Positions 8,459-17,781 of a DNA stretch of 51,760 nucleotides are shown here, one piece after another (position 1 is the first letter of the stretch; each line of letters starts with the position of its first letter). The notes under the pieces were generated by a model. It ran no database searches, was not told where the DNA came from, and saw nothing but the letters and a program-made list of their open reading frames with translations. The position numbers and the translations under genes are program-made. The DNA is from Bryobacterales bacterium (lineage in GTDB: Bacteria > Acidobacteriota > Terriglobia > Bryobacterales > Bryobacteraceae): contig PMYB01000128.1 in the NCBI GenBank assembly GCA_003170915.1, positions 2,160 through 53,919 of the forward strand. Reading direction: 5' to 3'.

Positions 8459-9122
8459 ACTCTACGAAACTTTTGTAGCGGCGTCGGGGCAACAGGATCC
8501 CAACCTGGATGGGACGCTCGACAGCGGCGAAGAGATTGCGGTCTCACTGAGCGACACGGTGAACCAGCTCGGCGAACTCCAGGGAAGCAGCGCGGCGCAG
8601 GCGACCGGCGGCGGCAGCACTTCCACCGCGGGCACAACCAGCAGCGGCAGCACTTCCACCGCGAGCACAACCAGCGGCGGCAGCACGGCGGAGTCAATCG
8701 CAACCACAGTTCTGGAGAGCGGGCTGGGCATGGTCCCCTTGATTGTCGGGTTGCTGGGGCTATTCGGAGGCGGGGGCACGCCGGCGCCGCCGACGCTGGA
8801 GAAATATGCGATGCCGGACCGGCTCTACTTCGAGGGCGCGGACACCGGCAGCGACGTGAGCGGCGCCGATTACGACCAAATGGGGATGCCGAGGACGTAC
8901 AGCGCGGCGCCGGAGGGAACGAGCGCACAGGCCAGCGGGCTTGCGCCTCCCGGCAACAGCGGCAGCGGCGCGAGCAGCGGCGCTGCGGCGCCTCAGATCA
9001 CCGTGAACGTGCAAGCCATGGACTCGCAATCGTTTCTGGACCACAGCAACGAAATCGCCCAAGCGGTTCGCGCCGCGATGTTGAATTCCAATTCGATCAA
9101 CGACGTGGTCAACGACCTCTAA
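8436..9122 (+). CDS. Very short tape measure protein
   Basis: This 228-aa protein occupies the tape measure position. Its C-terminal stretch with ITVNVQAMDSQSFLDHS and AVRAAMLNSNS is the ending seen in many tape measure proteins. The centre has a Ser/Thr/Gly repeat (GSTSTAGTTSS, then GSTSTASTTSG) and one hydrophobic segment (GMVPLIVGLLGLFGG). Tape measures usually have 600-1500 residues. At roughly 0.15 nm per residue, this one would set a tail of about 30-35 nm. It could be intact and define a stubby tail, or be a shrunken remnant. Confidence 0.68.
   Translation: MASTPQDKLYETFVAASGQQDPNLDGTLDSGEEIAVSLSDTVNQLGELQGSSAAQATGGGSTSTAGTTSSGSTSTASTTSGGSTAESIATTVLESGLGMVPLIVGLLGLFGGGGTPAPPTLEKYAMPDRLYFEGADTGSDVSGADYDQMGMPRTYSAAPEGTSAQASGLAPPGNSGSGASSGAAAPQITVNVQAMDSQSFLDHSNEIAQAVRAAMLNSNSINDVVNDL
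8613..8684 (+). repeat. 33-bp tandem repeat inside the tape measure gene
   Basis: Two full 33-bp units start at 8613 and 8646, and a partial third starts at 8679, each with GGCAGCAC. Each encodes 11 residues of the GSTSTA-TTS type. The length is a multiple of three, so copy-number change would alter the protein, and perhaps tail length, without frameshift. Confidence 0.85.
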
Positions 9123-9123
9123 C

Positions 9124-9483
9124 ATGTCCACCTTTCCCAAGCTAAAGACCAACGCGGTGGCGCAGTATCCGGCGACCAGGGCCCTCCGGTTTCAAAACCA
9201 GGCGCTGCGATTCGTGGACGGAGTGGAACAACGCTACCGCGACTCGGCCGGGCCGCTGCACCGCTGGGAGATCCGCCTGGACGCGCTGGATGAGAGCGAA
9301 ATGGCGGCGCTGGAGCAATTCTTTTTCGACAACCAGGGATGTTTCGGGAACTTCGCATTCACCGATCCATGGGACGGAACTCAATACCCCAATTGCAGTT
9401 TGGCCAGCGACGAACTGGACCTGACCGCCATGGCGGAAATGCAAGGTAAGACCTCGCTGACCGTGATCGAGAACCGGGGATAG
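9124..9483 (+). CDS. DUF2460-like distal tail protein, first copy
   Basis: This 119-aa protein has the pattern RWEIRLDALDESEMAALEQFF, then GCFGNFAFTDPWDGTQYPNC and an ending SLTVIENRG. It fits the DUF2460 family, which includes the GTA distal tail protein (g12 of the Rhodobacter capsulatus GTA). These proteins join the tube to the hub and base. It is shorter than usual (about 200). It starts one base after the tape measure gene and is followed by a paralogous second copy. Confidence 0.7.
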   Translation: MSTFPKLKTNAVAQYPATRALRFQNQALRFVDGVEQRYRDSAGPLHRWEIRLDALDESEMAALEQFFFDNQGCFGNFAFTDPWDGTQYPNCSLASDELDLTAMAEMQGKTSLTVIENRG

Positions 9484-9486
9484 CAC

Positions 9487-10269
9487 ATGCTGGTATACCC
9501 ACAACTCGCCACCGGAGCTTTGAGCCAGTTTCCGGTTCAAAAGCGGCGCCGTTTGCGGACGGTTGTGAATACGTCTCTGGACGGCAGGCCGATCAAGCTG
9601 GCCGATCCGGGAGCGGAAATCACCGAATGGCAGTTGGCGTACGCGGGTTTGACCGATGACGAAGTTGCCGCCTTGCAGCAGTTCTTCGCGGCCACCGAGG
9701 GAACGCTCAATAGTTTCACGTTCCTGGATCCAACCGCCAACCTTTTCGCCTGGAGCGACAAGCTGGACAATGCGGCTTGGGCCAAGCAGCCGTTCCTTTT
9801 GGTTGCAGGCGGAATCGCCGACCCCGCGGGCGGGACGAACGCATGGCACCTCACCGATTCCGGCGCCGGCGCTCAGAACATTTGCCAGACGTTGTCCGCT
9901 CCGGCGGGGTACTTGTACTGCTTCAGCGTATTCGCGCGGTCGCTCGAAGCCACCGCCGCGATCCTGCTGCACGGAAGCAATCGCGCCGATCGAACCCTGG
10001 GAACAAATTGGAGCCGGATCGCTTTGACAGCCAGCGGCGACGCGTCGGCGGAATCGATCGCCTTTGGCGTGGAGCTGCCGGCCGGAGGGTCCGCGGATGT
10101 ATTCGGCCTGCAAGTGGAGCCGCAGGCTGGCGCGTCGCTCTACAAAGCGACCACCACGGGCGGCGTTTATGAGAACGCGCGATTCCGCGATGACGTCCTC
10201 TCCATAACCACAACTGGCGTAAACTGCCACTCCGCCACGGTCAACATCATTTATGCAAACCATCTCTGA
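9487..10269 (+). CDS. Second distal tail protein with a carbohydrate-binding-type domain
   Basis: This 260-aa protein repeats the motif of its neighbour in residues 1-85 (EVAALQQFFAATEGTLNSFTFLDP). The rest (about 88-235) is a beta-sandwich with W-rich starts (NLFAWSDKLDNAAWAK), reminiscent of carbohydrate-binding modules found in phage adhesins. It probably arose by duplication of the upstream gene followed by gain of a binding domain. It overlaps the hub gene by 17 nt. Confidence 0.65.
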   Translation: MLVYPQLATGALSQFPVQKRRRLRTVVNTSLDGRPIKLADPGAEITEWQLAYAGLTDDEVAALQQFFAATEGTLNSFTFLDPTANLFAWSDKLDNAAWAKQPFLLVAGGIADPAGGTNAWHLTDSGAGAQNICQTLSAPAGYLYCFSVFARSLEATAAILLHGSNRADRTLGTNWSRIALTASGDASAESIAFGVELPAGGSADVFGLQVEPQAGASLYKATTTGGVYENARFRDDVLSITTTGVNCHSATVNIIYANHL

Positions 10270-13200
10270 GCTGAAGGAACAGGCGGTCACGGATACGCCG
10301 CTTCTGGTCTTCGACTGCGTGCTCTCCAACGGCCAGACGGAACAGTGGAGCACGCACCAGGTGACCGTGGATGGCGCGACGTACCAGCCGCGAGTTCTTC
10401 AGCACAGCGCCTTCGACATTCAGACAGCGTCCGACCAGGGCATCGACGGCAGCCCGCGAATCTCGGTTGTGCTGGCCAACGCCGACTCGCACTTTTCGGA
10501 AATCGAGCGCGCGACTGGATGGAAGGGCGCGCGGCTGACCGTAGGGTTCCTCTTTTACGATTTGCGAAACGACGCCCCGCTGACGGATACGGCGGTGGTG
10601 TTTCAAGGAATCTGCAACCCGCCGGATCAGATCAAGGAATCGACATTCCGCCTGACCGCCATCAACCGGATGAACCTGCAACGGCTGCTGCTTCCGCAGG
10701 TCCGCATCCAACGGAGATGCCCGTGGGAGTTCCCGGCGACCGCGGGTCAGCGGACAGAAGCCGTCAACGGCGGCGCGAACGGCAAGTACTCGCTCTATTA
10801 CCGTTGCGGCTATTCCGCCGGGGTCGCCGGGGGAACCGGCAGTCTGAATGGCGGCGCGCCGTTTACTTCGTGCGGGTACACGCGGCAGGACTGCCAGGCG
10901 CGAGGAATGTTCACCCGGTTCGGCGGGCTCGAGTTCGTTCCGCCGGCGATCTCCGTGCGCGGTTACGGAAAAGACTGGTCGACATCGGCCGTCTCGGACA
11001 ACCAGGCGCGCTATAACGACTACGTTCCGATGGTGTACGGCACGGCCTGGTGGGAGCCACTGGTGGTGTTTGCGCGCAACGACGGCAACCTCACCCGGAT
11101 GGAGGCGCTCCTGGGAATCGGCGAGATCCAGGGCGTGCTGACGGTGCTGGTGAGCGGTGTCGAGATTCCCATGGGAGTCTCCGGCAGGAACATGACCGGC
11201 ACGGGCTGGTACAACATTCAGACGATGGGGACGCGCGACGGCGCGTTCGACTACAACTTTCTGGATGGTAGCGGGAATCCGGCGGGAGACCCTTATGGCA
11301 GCATGGCGTACCTTTCCGTGGTGGTCCCCAATCAGTTGAACAATGGGACTTCGCTCCCAACCGTGAAGGTGCTGGCACAGGGACTGAAGGTGCCCACCTA
11401 TGCGGCGGACGGAACGTACATCAGCGACCAGTTCTCGAGCAACCCCGCATGGATCCTGCTGGACGTTCTTCGGCGGAGCGGATGGGCCGCTTCTGAAATC
11501 GACCTCACCAGCTTTGCGGCTGCCGCAACATATTGCGATGAATCGATCGACTCCACCGACCTGAACGGCAACCCCATCACCCTTCCACGGTTTCAGTGCA
11601 ACCTGGTCTTACAAAACAGGCGCAGCGGCGGAGACGTTGTCCGCGGCGTCCGCAATGCCGCGCGGCTTTACCTCACCTACGGACCGGGAGGGGTGCTGCA
11701 GTTGCAGGTGGAGAACACGGCGGCACTGCAGCAGCCTGCCAAGCCGGACTGCTCGAACAGCACGCAACCACTGAACGGAGGCTGGCCGAGTTACGAATTT
11801 GGAGACGGCAGTAGCGGCTTCTCGGGAATCCTGAGGCGGCCGACTGGCGAGCCGAGCGTCACCGTGACCGCGCGCAGCATCGCGGATACGCCGAACCGCC
11901 TCTCGGTAGAGTTTCAGGACGCTCTCAACGGCTACCAGCAGGACAGCTATGAGCTGGTGGACTCGGCCGACATCGCCCTGGCGGGGCAGGAAGTTTCCAT
12001 GACGCTCCCGGCGCTGGGCCTTCCGCATTACGATCAGGCGGCCCGGATTCTGAAATTCAATCTCGACAAGTCGGTTCGCGGAAACACTTACATCCAGTTC
12101 GATACCAGCGTAAAAGCCTTCGGGATCCGGCCGGGCGACCTGATTACGGTTACCTACCTGAAGGAGGGCTTGAATCGCCAGCCGCTGCGGGTTCTGAAGA
12201 TTTCTCCGGCCACCAACTACCGGACTTCCACCATCACGGCGCAGATCCACGACGACGCGTGGTACTCGGACACGAACGGCCAGGTGACTTCGCCCGGAGG
12301 TGTGACACAGGGGAACCCCGGCGTCGGCGTGCCGAGACCCCTAATCGGCGCCGTGTTGGACGAAAACGGAGACGTTCAGTTCGGCATTGTGGAATCGACG
12401 GCCACGAGCAGCGATAACACGGTGGAAGCGAGCGTATCGGTCAGTTTCGTTCCACCCGCGGGCCCAGGCGGCAGCTCAGCGGTCGCCGGGCCGGGCATAC
12501 CGTTGTTGGGCCTGGTACCCACGGTTGGAACAGGTGGAACGCTTCAGGCTGGGCAGACGCTGTACTATGCGGTCTCCGGCGAGGACAGCGCCGGAAACGA
12601 GAGTGCGTTGTCATTCATCGTCAGGGCGTCGATCTCGAGCGCTGGGAGCAGCGTGACGCTGTCGGCGTTGAGTTTCGCGCCGGGAACGAGCGCGTTTCGC
12701 GTGTATCGGGGAAGCACTCCGGCGGAACTTTTTCGAATCGCTTCAGACCAGGCTCTTGCTGGTCAGTTCACGGATACGGGTCTCGCAAATCAACTGATTG
12801 CCCCTCCCGATTCCAATTTCGATCACGCCAACTTTTACTGGCGGATGGAGCTGCAACCGGAAAGCGGCGTGACGCTGCAGTCATCGACGTCGGTGGGAAA
12901 CGGATCGTTGCAGATGACCGCGAACCGTTACCAAAGCATGATTGCGCGGATCACGCGAGGCACCGGCGCCGGGCAGGAGCGCGCCATCGCGGCCAACGAC
13001 ACAACCAGCCTGACGATCGCGCCCCCTTGGAGCGTGGAGCCGGATGCTACGAGTTTCTTCGTAGTGGCGGAAACCGGCTGGCGGTTCGGCGCGCTCTCCA
13101 GGAGCAGCCCCGTGCAGTTTGCGGTTCCCAACCGGTCGGGAGAGGTGGTTCAGCTCACCGGGCGCGCGGCCAACGTGAACGGCGTGGAATGCGCGCCGGA

Positions 13201-14143
13201 GATATCCACGGTTACCCGGTGGCAGATCGGCGGCGGCGGGACGAGCGACAGCGACGTTCCCCCGATGCCATTTTTCGGGCTGGGTCCGGGCCAGCGTGGC
13301 GGTACGGTGGAACTGAGCGGGGTTTCCTTCACGGACTTGACCGACACGCGGACCATTTCGGCGGCTACGCTGACGATGTACTACTGGGATGAATTGCAGG
13401 GCACGCCGGTGATTACGCTGGCCAGCGCCGTGGCAACCGGCGATACTCTACTGAGCCTGAGCTCGCCCGGATCCGCGCAGGCCGGAAGCTTCATCCAGAT
13501 TGAATTGGAGGTGATCCGCGTCGAGGCGGTCGAGAGCAACGGCGCGCAGTACAGTGTGACGCGAGCCATCGATGGCAGCCAGGCAACGGCACACGCCGCA
13601 CAAACACCGGTGTATCATCTTCTGAGCAAGACGGTGATCGCGCCGTTCCCGCCGGACTTTTTTGGCAGTCCCTACAGCGGGAGCTGGAGCTACCCCATTA
13701 CGCTTCCGGATGTGCGGGTGGCCAGCGCCGAGTTGTTTGTCACGAACCAGAAGGGGAACAGCCCGGCCAAAGACATCTGTCTGACCCATACCACCGACAG
13801 CGGGCTGCGCACGCTGTCGGGCGGGCAGTACTCCATTCAGGTGGACGGGTATCTGGCAGTGGATCAATCGGCCGCGCCGGCGCTGGTGATGGAGGCATCG
13901 CACGCGGTGCGGGATGTGTACGCCGTGCTGGGTAAGGCCGCCGACGCCGCGGTCGGGCTCCAGTTGAACCTCAACGGTGCGTCCTATTGCCAACTGACAT
14001 TTGCCACGGGGGCGACGGTTTCGAGCACCGTGGACGGCAACACACTGGCCCCGCTGCCATCGGGAGCGCAGGTGACGCTGTCGGTGCTGTCGGTGGGACA
14101 GACCAATCCCGGCTCGGACCTCACCGTCATCATCCGACTCTAA
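10253..14143 (+). CDS. Tail hub / host-specificity protein, DUF2163-like N-terminus
   Basis: This 1296-aa protein has residues 1-300 like the DUF2163 hub protein of GTAs and lambda gpL. They contain a set of four Cys (C156, C185, C207, C214, the last two in CGYTRQDC) that could hold an Fe-S cluster, as known in related hubs. The middle (about 300-670) is a baseplate/tail tip-type region rich in beta strands (YDQAARILKFNLDKSVRGN, then FGIRPGDLITVTY). Two Ig/FN3-like domains follow (around 745-850), and the end looks like a receptor-contact region. No NlpC/P60 peptidase gene, usual in GTAs at this place, is present. It overlaps the next gene by one base. Confidence 0.78.
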   Translation: MQTISELKEQAVTDTPLLVFDCVLSNGQTEQWSTHQVTVDGATYQPRVLQHSAFDIQTASDQGIDGSPRISVVLANADSHFSEIERATGWKGARLTVGFLFYDLRNDAPLTDTAVVFQGICNPPDQIKESTFRLTAINRMNLQRLLLPQVRIQRRCPWEFPATAGQRTEAVNGGANGKYSLYYRCGYSAGVAGGTGSLNGGAPFTSCGYTRQDCQARGMFTRFGGLEFVPPAISVRGYGKDWSTSAVSDNQARYNDYVPMVYGTAWWEPLVVFARNDGNLTRMEALLGIGEIQGVLTVLVSGVEIPMGVSGRNMTGTGWYNIQTMGTRDGAFDYNFLDGSGNPAGDPYGSMAYLSVVVPNQLNNGTSLPTVKVLAQGLKVPTYAADGTYISDQFSSNPAWILLDVLRRSGWAASEIDLTSFAAAATYCDESIDSTDLNGNPITLPRFQCNLVLQNRRSGGDVVRGVRNAARLYLTYGPGGVLQLQVENTAALQQPAKPDCSNSTQPLNGGWPSYEFGDGSSGFSGILRRPTGEPSVTVTARSIADTPNRLSVEFQDALNGYQQDSYELVDSADIALAGQEVSMTLPALGLPHYDQAARILKFNLDKSVRGNTYIQFDTSVKAFGIRPGDLITVTYLKEGLNRQPLRVLKISPATNYRTSTITAQIHDDAWYSDTNGQVTSPGGVTQGNPGVGVPRPLIGAVLDENGDVQFGIVESTATSSDNTVEASVSVSFVPPAGPGGSSAVAGPGIPLLGLVPTVGTGGTLQAGQTLYYAVSGEDSAGNESALSFIVRASISSAGSSVTLSALSFAPGTSAFRVYRGSTPAELFRIASDQALAGQFTDTGLANQLIAPPDSNFDHANFYWRMELQPESGVTLQSSTSVGNGSLQMTANRYQSMIARITRGTGAGQERAIAANDTTSLTIAPPWSVEPDATSFFVVAETGWRFGALSRSSPVQFAVPNRSGEVVQLTGRAANVNGVECAPEISTVTRWQIGGGGTSDSDVPPMPFFGLGPGQRGGTVELSGVSFTDLTDTRTISAATLTMYYWDELQGTPVITLASAVATGDTLLSLSSPGSAQAGSFIQIELEVIRVEAVESNGAQYSVTRAIDGSQATAHAAQTPVYHLLSKTVIAPFPPDFFGSPYSGSWSYPITLPDVRVASAELFVTNQKGNSPAKDICLTHTTDSGLRTLSGGQYSIQVDGYLAVDQSAAPALVMEASHAVRDVYAVLGKAADAAVGLQLNLNGASYCQLTFATGATVSSTVDGNTLAPLPSGAQVTLSVLSVGQTNPGSDLTVIIRL

Positions 14144-15591
14144 TGCCGGACCAACTCTCCAAACTGCGCCCGGACCGGGATTTGCAGTGTTACTTTCAGG
14201 AGCCGTCGGCGGTGGCGGCGCTCAGCGGGACCAGCCAAAGCGGGTTCGCTGTCTCGGGGTGCTGGAGGCAGCAATTCGACTGGGTGGTGGTGGAATGGAA
14301 CCGCGACAACGTGTTCCAGCATCCCGCGCTCCGCAACCTCCCGGACGGAGATCTGAGCGGATTGCATCTCAGCTACGAAGAGACCCGCACCAACTGCATC
14401 CCCCTGGATTCCACGACGTACGACTCAATAAGCTGGTCCTACTTGAGAATCTGGGAGGAATCCAACAACGCCGAGAACTTTCATCGAGTTCCTATCCTTC
14501 AGTATGCCGTGGCGGTGGACGGCAGTTACACGCAACCTACGGCGGTCTTCGAGTTTCAAGGCGCGCCCGTAGCCGGGGATATTGTGGGACTGGCGTGGCT
14601 GGACCAGCACCCCAATTACTGGGTTGTGGCAGGTAACAGCGCGGCGGACGTGGCCAGCGGCCTGGCGGCCAACATCAACGCCCAAACCAGCACCAGCAAT
14701 GTTTCGGCCAGGGCCAGTGGCAGCCAGATCACGCTGACCTATAATGGCGCGCCAGGGGCGAACGGGAACCGCGTGGGCGTGTATGGGTGGGTGTACAGCC
14801 CTAGCAGCGGCACGGGGGCGTGGTCGCCATCCTGGGCCATGTTCCAAGGGGGAACATCGCCCGGCCGCTGGCGCGTGAATCTCGATTTCAGCAATCTGAA
14901 AGATGAATTCGGAAACACCGTCACCACCACCAACGTGCGCAAGCTGCGCTGGACGTGGGCCGCGGACTTACAGTCCGGTAACTTCACGCGAAGCGAGTTC
15001 GCGGTGGTGGTAACCAACTGGCAGGTTACGGGAGCCAAGCTGGCGTACAGCGTTGCGGGGCCGGGCAGCCGGAGGATTGAAGACATCGCGCCGGAGATTT
15101 CGTACACCGGCGCATGGGTGGAGGAGCGCGGCAATTACTCCGGGGGATCGATCCACCACACGACTACCCAGGGTAACCACCTGCAATGCACTTACTCCGC
15201 CGCCGCGCACACACTGTACCTGGGGACGCGGTACTCCGACAACGGCGGACAAGTCACGGTGCAGGTGGATAGCAATCCGGCACTGATTGTGAATCTGAAG
15301 CGATCGCTGGAGGACGTCCTCATCAGAGTTCCGCTAGGGCAATTCTCAGGCCAGGCGCAGCATACCGTCACAGTCACTAACACCGGCGCCGCGGGAACGG
15401 ACGTCTACTTCGATTTCCTGGAGATTGCCATCCCCACCGCGGACCTGCCGGTGTTCGCCGCCTACCCCACCACTGCGCTGGCAACCGACTGGGACACGGA
15501 CCACTCGCTGGCCATCGCGCCGGAGAGGACGGCTTGGCTCATCGGCACGCTGGGCTTCAAAGGCCGGGCCAATCATTATGCCGGAGCGTAG
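14143..15591 (+). CDS. Receptor-type tail protein, 5' part, split by the mobile element
   Basis: This 482-codon frame starts at the ATG overlapping the hub stop (TAATG). It is beta-rich, with domains around FSNLKDEFGN and VFEFQGAPVAGD. At codons about 479-482 it meets the mobile element and ends at a TAG five bases beyond the crossover. The matching 3' part lies at 27472-28736 in the same frame. Joined, they give one 901-aa protein. The truncated product would lack the C-terminal catalytic-looking or binding domain. Length and last position in the cluster suggest a distal adhesin or fibre. Confidence 0.8.
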   Translation: MPDQLSKLRPDRDLQCYFQEPSAVAALSGTSQSGFAVSGCWRQQFDWVVVEWNRDNVFQHPALRNLPDGDLSGLHLSYEETRTNCIPLDSTTYDSISWSYLRIWEESNNAENFHRVPILQYAVAVDGSYTQPTAVFEFQGAPVAGDIVGLAWLDQHPNYWVVAGNSAADVASGLAANINAQTSTSNVSARASGSQITLTYNGAPGANGNRVGVYGWVYSPSSGTGAWSPSWAMFQGGTSPGRWRVNLDFSNLKDEFGNTVTTTNVRKLRWTWAADLQSGNFTRSEFAVVVTNWQVTGAKLAYSVAGPGSRRIEDIAPEISYTGAWVEERGNYSGGSIHHTTTQGNHLQCTYSAAAHTLYLGTRYSDNGGQVTVQVDSNPALIVNLKRSLEDVLIRVPLGQFSGQAQHTVTVTNTGAAGTDVYFDFLEIAIPTADLPVFAAYPTTALATDWDTDHSLAIAPERTAWLIGTLGFKGRANHYAGA

Positions 15592-17302
15592 CTTCAAGCG
15601 GTATGGTATTGCCGCTGCCATCCCACTGCTCAACATAGCGCCCGGCATGAGGCTTGAACGTGTAGCAAATTCGGATGCTCGGCTGCTTCTGGCCGCTAAC
15701 CGGCGTCACGGTGATGCTGGCGACCAGCGCCACGACGAGCGCCCGGCGCTGCTCGAACGGAAGCACCGATGCCTTGCCGGTGCCGTCGGGGAATGCTGTA
15801 TCGCGCAGCCGTTCAAGCGCCGAGCGAGCTTGGCAGAGGGCGGAGGCTTGGCTTTCCGTGCTGGCGGCGATCTCTCGCAATTCTGCCAAGCGTCCCTCAA
15901 CCTCGGTCTTTTCCCGGTCTATGGATGCGATCTCCTTGTCGAACTGGGGTTCGGTGATTCTTCTGCGTGTCAGTTGCCGGAGCGCCATCGCCCGTGCTGA
16001 ATCTAATAGCTTCAGCCTGGGCTCCAGTTCAGCGATGTCGTCCGCCACGAGGCGGCCTTTGCCACCCCCGGCGGCCATCTGCTGTTCAAGTTGGCGGATG
16101 ACCGCGCCCGGCTTCACTAGGAACACCTCGATGTCACTCCAAACCGCCGCTTCCAGGTCGGCACGCCGCACGGTCGGGGCCGGACATCGCGGGTGCTTCT
16201 TGCCGTACAGGTAACCGGCGCAGTAGCGGCCAATGCAGGCGTAGCGCGTGCCGCGTCCCCCGAACTTGCAGCCGCAACCGGGGACACCGCAACTGATAAG
16301 ACCCCGAAGCAAGTAATCGTTCTTGGCGTGCGCCATTGCCACGATCTGGTTTTCGTGAAGCGCGGCGTTCGCCCGCTGCCACAAATCACCGTCCACGATT
16401 GCGAGCTCGGCGCGCTCGACTGTGACGATGTCCTTGTCTGGGTTTCTCTTGAGGTGATGCTTGTCAATCCATGAACGGCGGCCCCATTGCAGGGTGCCCT
16501 TGTAGATTGGATTCCTGATGATCACCCGGACGCTGTTGGGTCGCCAGACGCCCGGCTTCCCCTTTCTATTAGCGCCCCTGAGGTTCTGCTTCGAGGGTGG
16601 CACCCCCAGCATGTTTAGCCAATCGGAAATTTTCTGACATGACCTGCGCTCTGCGGTCATCCCCAACATGCGGCGGGCTATTTCTATGGGAGAAAGCTCC
16701 AGGCCCGGCAGCGGGGTGGTGTCCGGCATCAGACGGGCAGTGCGCTTCTTACCCTCGTGATGGTATTCCACACGGTACCCAAACGGAACGAAGCCGCCAG
16801 TGTACCCGCCATTTTCGGCCGTCCGTCGCAGCCCGTCCCCCGTTCCTTTTAGGATGCGGAACCGGGCGGATTCCGCTATGCCGGAATGCAGCATAACCAT
16901 CAGGCGCCCTTCCGGAGTGTTTTCAAAATCCCCTTCAAAAACACTGCGAATCCGGAAGCCCTGCTCAAGCATGTCCAAAGCGGTGTCTGCCGTATCGCGC
17001 CCATCGCGCCCCAAGCGGTCGAGGTAATTAACGAGAAGGCCCAGGCTCCGACCAGATCTTGCCTTCTCGTTCACCGCCTGCAACAGCGCTCTGCTGCCAG
17101 GGCGATCTACGAACTTAACCGTGCCGGACACGCCATCATCCGCGTAGATGTGGTTGGCGGGAACCAGTTTGGTCCGCTCGATCTCGCGGCGCTGGGTCTC
17201 GATAGTTTGTTTGTCGCGCTGATCGTCACTGCTGACTCGAATGTACGCGAACCAATCCTCCTGATCGTTCGACACAGGCGGCGTGGGTTTCAGGTTGTTC
17301 AC
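15557..17302 (-). CDS. Large serine recombinase (element integrase)
   Basis: This 581-aa protein starts at GTG (17302) behind a strong SD (GGAGAGGGAGG) with 6-nt spacing. The N-terminal resolvase domain has the catalytic Ser in YIRVSS (S24), then DDGVSGT and YLDRLGRD. The recombinase domain follows (GGFVPFGYRV to NPIYKGTLQWGRR). A zinc ribbon with CGVPGCGCK, CIGRYC and RCPAP comes next, then a coiled coil (about 455-540) that usually controls direction. It overlaps the upstream gene by GTGA. The last seven to eight codons lie beyond attL in the receptor gene, so its end differs between the inserted and circular forms. Confidence 0.93.
   Translation of the reverse strand: MNNLKPTPPVSNDQEDWFAYIRVSSDDQRDKQTIETQRREIERTKLVPANHIYADDGVSGTVKFVDRPGSRALLQAVNEKARSGRSLGLLVNYLDRLGRDGRDTADTALDMLEQGFRIRSVFEGDFENTPEGRLMVMLHSGIAESARFRILKGTGDGLRRTAENGGYTGGFVPFGYRVEYHHEGKKRTARLMPDTTPLPGLELSPIEIARRMLGMTAERRSCQKISDWLNMLGVPPSKQNLRGANRKGKPGVWRPNSVRVIIRNPIYKGTLQWGRRSWIDKHHLKRNPDKDIVTVERAELAIVDGDLWQRANAALHENQIVAMAHAKNDYLLRGLISCGVPGCGCKFGGRGTRYACIGRYCAGYLYGKKHPRCPAPTVRRADLEAAVWSDIEVFLVKPGAVIRQLEQQMAAGGGKGRLVADDIAELEPRLKLLDSARAMALRQLTRRRITEPQFDKEIASIDREKTEVEGRLAELREIAASTESQASALCQARSALERLRDTAFPDGTGKASVLPFEQRRALVVALVASITVTPVSGQKQPSIRICYTFKPHAGRYVEQWDGSGNTIPLEATLRHNDWPGL
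15577..15600. other. attL of the serine-recombinase element
   Basis: Left junction of receptor gene and element. It contains TATGCCGGAGCG and the inner arm TAGCTTCAAGCG. The stop codon of the recombinase lies outside it, in the receptor gene. Confidence 0.78.
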
Positions 17303-17775
17303 GACAGGCCTCCCTCTCCTTCCGCATCCAGGAGGCCCCGCAGGCCCTTTAACTGCGCCGCGGCGTCGGGCTTGTACTCGCGCTGGATGGTGAAGCGCGT
17401 CGGGTCGTAGTCGAGGTCGATGATCTCGGTCCACCGATCCTCTTGACGCTGGCGCGCGATTACCTCGTCCCGGTTCTGGGACCAGAGGATCACCTGCGGG
17501 TTGGCATGGGCTTGATCCAGCATCTTGGCGGCAGCGCCGACGCCGCCAACAAAATCCTCGTCACCCGGTTTAGGGGGATTGGGGTCGGTGGGGATCGCAA
17601 TCAACCCGTACCAGCGGCCCGGCTTCGGAGGGGAGGGCGGCTTAGCTTTCCCGTACCGTGACAGGACGGCATGTCTGGCAGCCGCGCTGCGCTGCTCGGG
17701 CGTCAACGTCTTCAGCCGCGCCTTCCCGCCCTTCCGGCCCAGGGCGACGGCTGCCGGGTCCTTCAGTTTGCTCAC
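17299..17775 (-). CDS. Unknown protein translated with the recombinase
   Basis: This 158-aa protein starts at a GTG about 7 bp downstream of a TATAAT box, so the mRNA may be leaderless. Residues 5-40 have ALGRKGGKARLKTLTPEQRS, a basic Gly/Lys-rich segment seen at the start of many small bacterial proteins of unknown role. The rest has one conserved-looking block (RWYGLIAIPTDPNPP) and an acidic end. It overlaps the recombinase start by 4 nt, so the two are co-expressed. It may be a recombination accessory such as a directionality factor, but that is only inferred from coupling. Confidence 0.65.
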   Translation of the reverse strand: MSKLKDPAAVALGRKGGKARLKTLTPEQRSAAARHAVLSRYGKAKPPSPPKPGRWYGLIAIPTDPNPPKPGDEDFVGGVGAAAKMLDQAHANPQVILWSQNRDEVIARQRQEDRWTEIIDLDYDPTRFTIQREYKPDAAAQLKGLRGLLDAEGEGGLS

Positions 17776-17781
17776 ACCCTA

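Noticed and set aside
15577-15580. TATG as the crossover core of the serine element
   Set aside because: It is the longest shared block, but both dyads (circle junction and empty site) centre on the GG seven bases further right, so GG is preferred. The length and frame result are the same.
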